7,061 nucleotides of DNA from Lentisphaerota bacterium (GTDB lineage: Bacteria > Verrucomicrobiota > Kiritimatiellia > JAAZAB01): positions 1 to 7,061 of the forward strand of contig JAIVGW010000016.1 of assembly GCA_020201415.1 (NCBI GenBank), written 5' to 3'. Below are positions 5,719 to 7,061 of this stretch, in pieces. Within the stretch, counting starts at the first letter, position 1, and every line of letters begins with the position of its first letter. Below the pieces are notes generated by a model, which was not told the origin of the DNA, did not search any database, and worked only from the letters and a program-made list of their open reading frames with translations. The position numbers and the translations under genes were made by a program.

Positions 5719-6723
5719 ATGAAACCGCTAAAGATCAATCCTGATGGAAACCAGCGACTAAGCCTGTCAAAATTGCAGGCTTGGGAAAATCTGAAATATG
5801 GAATGTTTATTCATTTCGGAATGAGCACCTTTGCAAACTGCGAACTTCCATCCGGTAATGACTCCGTTGAATTGTATAACCCGGCCGCATTGGATGTCGA
5901 TCAATGGATTAAAACAGCTAAGGATGCCGGGATGCAATATGCCGTATTGACGGCCAAGCATGTGGCCGGGCATTGTCTTTGGCCCAGCAAGCTTACGGAA
6001 TACTCTGTAAAAAACAGTCCGGTAAAGACTGACGTGGTTGAGGCCTTTGTCAATGCCTGCAGCAAGCACGGCGTCATGCCGGGACTGTATTATTGCTCAT
6101 GGGATAATCATCATCGCTTCGGCTCACGAACACCTTCCGACACCGTTAAATCAGAACAGATTTATCCGGGGCAGCAGCTTTCCTTTACCACAAGTGAATA
6201 TCAGGACTTCCAGTCCTCCCAGTTGGAAGAACTGCTGACCCAATATGGCAAAATTGGCGAGATATGGATTGACATCCCCGGTGTTTTGCCGCGTTGTTAC
6301 AGGCAGGAACTGTATCAACAACTATCACGTCTGCAGCCGGATGCTGTCATTATGATGAATAGCGGATGCGGTGACGGATCAAAGTACAGGGTGGATAAAT
6401 CATGGCCGTCCGACCTGATTGCCATCGAACGATGGTTGCCCAATAGTAAAGATGGACACATAAAATGGCGGGAAATAGAGGGGAAGGCGTATTATCTACC
6501 AGGCGAGGTCTGCGACCCCATTGGAAAAGAATGGTTTTATTTGGAAGGAGATGAGCCGCGAAGCGATGCTGAACTTCTCGGTATGTACCTGGTAACACGG
6601 TCCCGCGGCGCAAATTTGCTTTTGGATGTGCCGCCAAATAAAAGGGGCGTTATTCCGCAAACATACGCCGATTCATTAATGCGTTTACGAGCAAATATTG
6701 AAAAGAACGAAAACGTATTCTGA
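5719..6723 (+). CDS. Short GH29 alpha-L-fucosidase-like protein (subfamily B-like)
   Basis: This 334-residue protein is a GH29 catalytic domain without the usual C-terminal beta-sandwich. Motifs are WENLKYGMFIHFGMSTF (22-38), LTAKHVAGHCLWPSK (77-91), TEYSVKNSPVKTDVV (93-107), GEIWIDIPG (180-188), with Asp185 the expected nucleophile, and YYLPGEVCDPIGKEWFY (258-274). The end, NLLLDVPPNKRGVIP, is the normal close of the barrel, so the short length looks natural. YSVKNSP and the PGE block resemble subfamily B, which prefers branched alpha-1,3/1,4-fucose. The acid/base could be Glu263 or Glu237. The pocket KHHDGF motif reads KHVAGH here, so activity is less certain than for the first fucosidase. 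I chose the ATG at 5719. The GTG at 5671 would add 16 residues, but it sits in the stem-loop with AGGAG only one base away. No signal peptide is seen. Confidence 0.88.
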   Translation: MKPLKINPDGNQRLSLSKLQAWENLKYGMFIHFGMSTFANCELPSGNDSVELYNPAALDVDQWIKTAKDAGMQYAVLTAKHVAGHCLWPSKLTEYSVKNSPVKTDVVEAFVNACSKHGVMPGLYYCSWDNHHRFGSRTPSDTVKSEQIYPGQQLSFTTSEYQDFQSSQLEELLTQYGKIGEIWIDIPGVLPRCYRQELYQQLSRLQPDAVIMMNSGCGDGSKYRVDKSWPSDLIAIERWLPNSKDGHIKWREIEGKAYYLPGEVCDPIGKEWFYLEGDEPRSDAELLGMYLVTRSRGANLLLDVPPNKRGVIPQTYADSLMRLRANIEKNENVF

Positions 6724-6763
6724 TTATGAAGGCCCAGGGGCAAGGAGGTCGGCGACAACCTGT

Positions 6764-7061
6764 CTCTTAATAAAAAAGCATGCTCCACAAGCGGAGGTTG
6801 TATTCCATCAGACCTGGTCCTGGAGACCGGATAACACCCGCCAGAACATAAGGCTGTTACCGAGGGCGTTCTCTCCAAGGCATGGCCGGAAGAGTTGGAT
6901 GGTCGGGACGGAGTGAACGCAACAGGCATGCCGGTAGCGCCAGTTTCAAAAGTCCGCGCGGGATTGACCGCGGCTGCATTCCGGTAACATTCCCGGGTGC
7001 CCCCGCATTGACGCCGCCCGCCAGGCGCCTCGGACCAGGCCGTGTAATTCATGCGGATTCG
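6764..7061 (+). pseudogene. Decayed fragment of a DUF4886-like (SGNH-hydrolase-type) gene
   Basis: No intact frame covers the stretch after the second fucosidase. Recognisable pieces appear in successive plus frames. The first, LLIKKHAPQAEVVFHQTWSW (from 6764), matches the conserved APxAE...HQTWxY block of DUF4886 proteins. A shift near 6843 then gives EHKAVTEGVLSKAWPEELDG and, further on, GMPVAPVSKVRA, comparable to the family's helix and PVGDAF block, until a TAA at 6985-6987. A third frame ends with GRVIHADS at the right edge, where the family has its histidine motif. The N-terminal GNSF block is missing. The match is from memory of the family, so confidence is moderate. Assembly error near a contig end could also cause the shifts. 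No terminator is seen after 6723. Confidence 0.42.

Noticed and set aside
6755..6801. ACAACCT/AGGTTGT inverted repeat after the second fucosidase as a terminator
   Set aside because: The loop is 33 bases, the stem only seven pairs, and no T run follows on the plus strand.
6537..7052. 171-codon open frame on the minus strand at the right edge
   Set aside because: It overlaps the conserved C-terminal end of the second fucosidase and its translation is of low-complexity shadow type. The plus strand gives better family matches.

Overview
This window looks like an accessory carbohydrate-utilisation locus from a Gram-negative-type glycan degrader. A member of the Planctomycetota-Verrucomicrobiota-Lentisphaerota group fits best. 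That placement is inference: it rests on cytoplasmic-type GH78 and GH29 enzymes clustered with a Gfo/Idh/MocA oxidoreductase and a cupin, a DUF4886-like remnant, and a REP-associated transposase. No taxonomic marker gene is present.

Left part (1-1764, minus strand): the first 588 codons of a GH78 alpha-L-rhamnosidase whose 3' end lies off the left edge. It is open without a stop from its start to base 1. Upstream (1765-1891) lie a good sigma70-like promoter reading towards it and a 10-bp palindrome, TAACCGGTTA, of LacI-family operator type.

Middle (1892-2839): a REP-associated tyrosine transposase (RAYT, HUH/Y1 family) flanked by two imperfect inverted arms of about 79 bp. The best-conserved blocks of the arms sit exactly 55 bp apart on both sides, which defines a probable 948-bp element. 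A REP-type hairpin marks its right end. The element lies just upstream of the plus-strand operon and may have separated it from its original promoter and operator.

Right part (2864-6723, plus strand): four tightly spaced genes. They are a full-length GH29 alpha-L-fucosidase (subfamily A-like), a Gfo/Idh/MocA NAD-dependent oxidoreductase, a small single-domain cupin, and a second, short GH29 (subfamily B-like) with divergent active-site motifs. None has a signal peptide, so the enzymes should act in the cytoplasm on imported fucosylated or rhamnosylated oligosaccharides. The two fucosidases would release 6-deoxyhexose, while the oxidoreductase and cupin may oxidise or isomerise the sugar or a glycoside. 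A strong 12-bp stem-loop sits at the cupin/GH29 junction. From 6724 to the right edge there is no intact gene, but pieces of a DUF4886-like (SGNH-hydrolase-type) protein are readable in successive frames, suggesting a decayed gene. No tRNA, rRNA or CRISPR array was seen.
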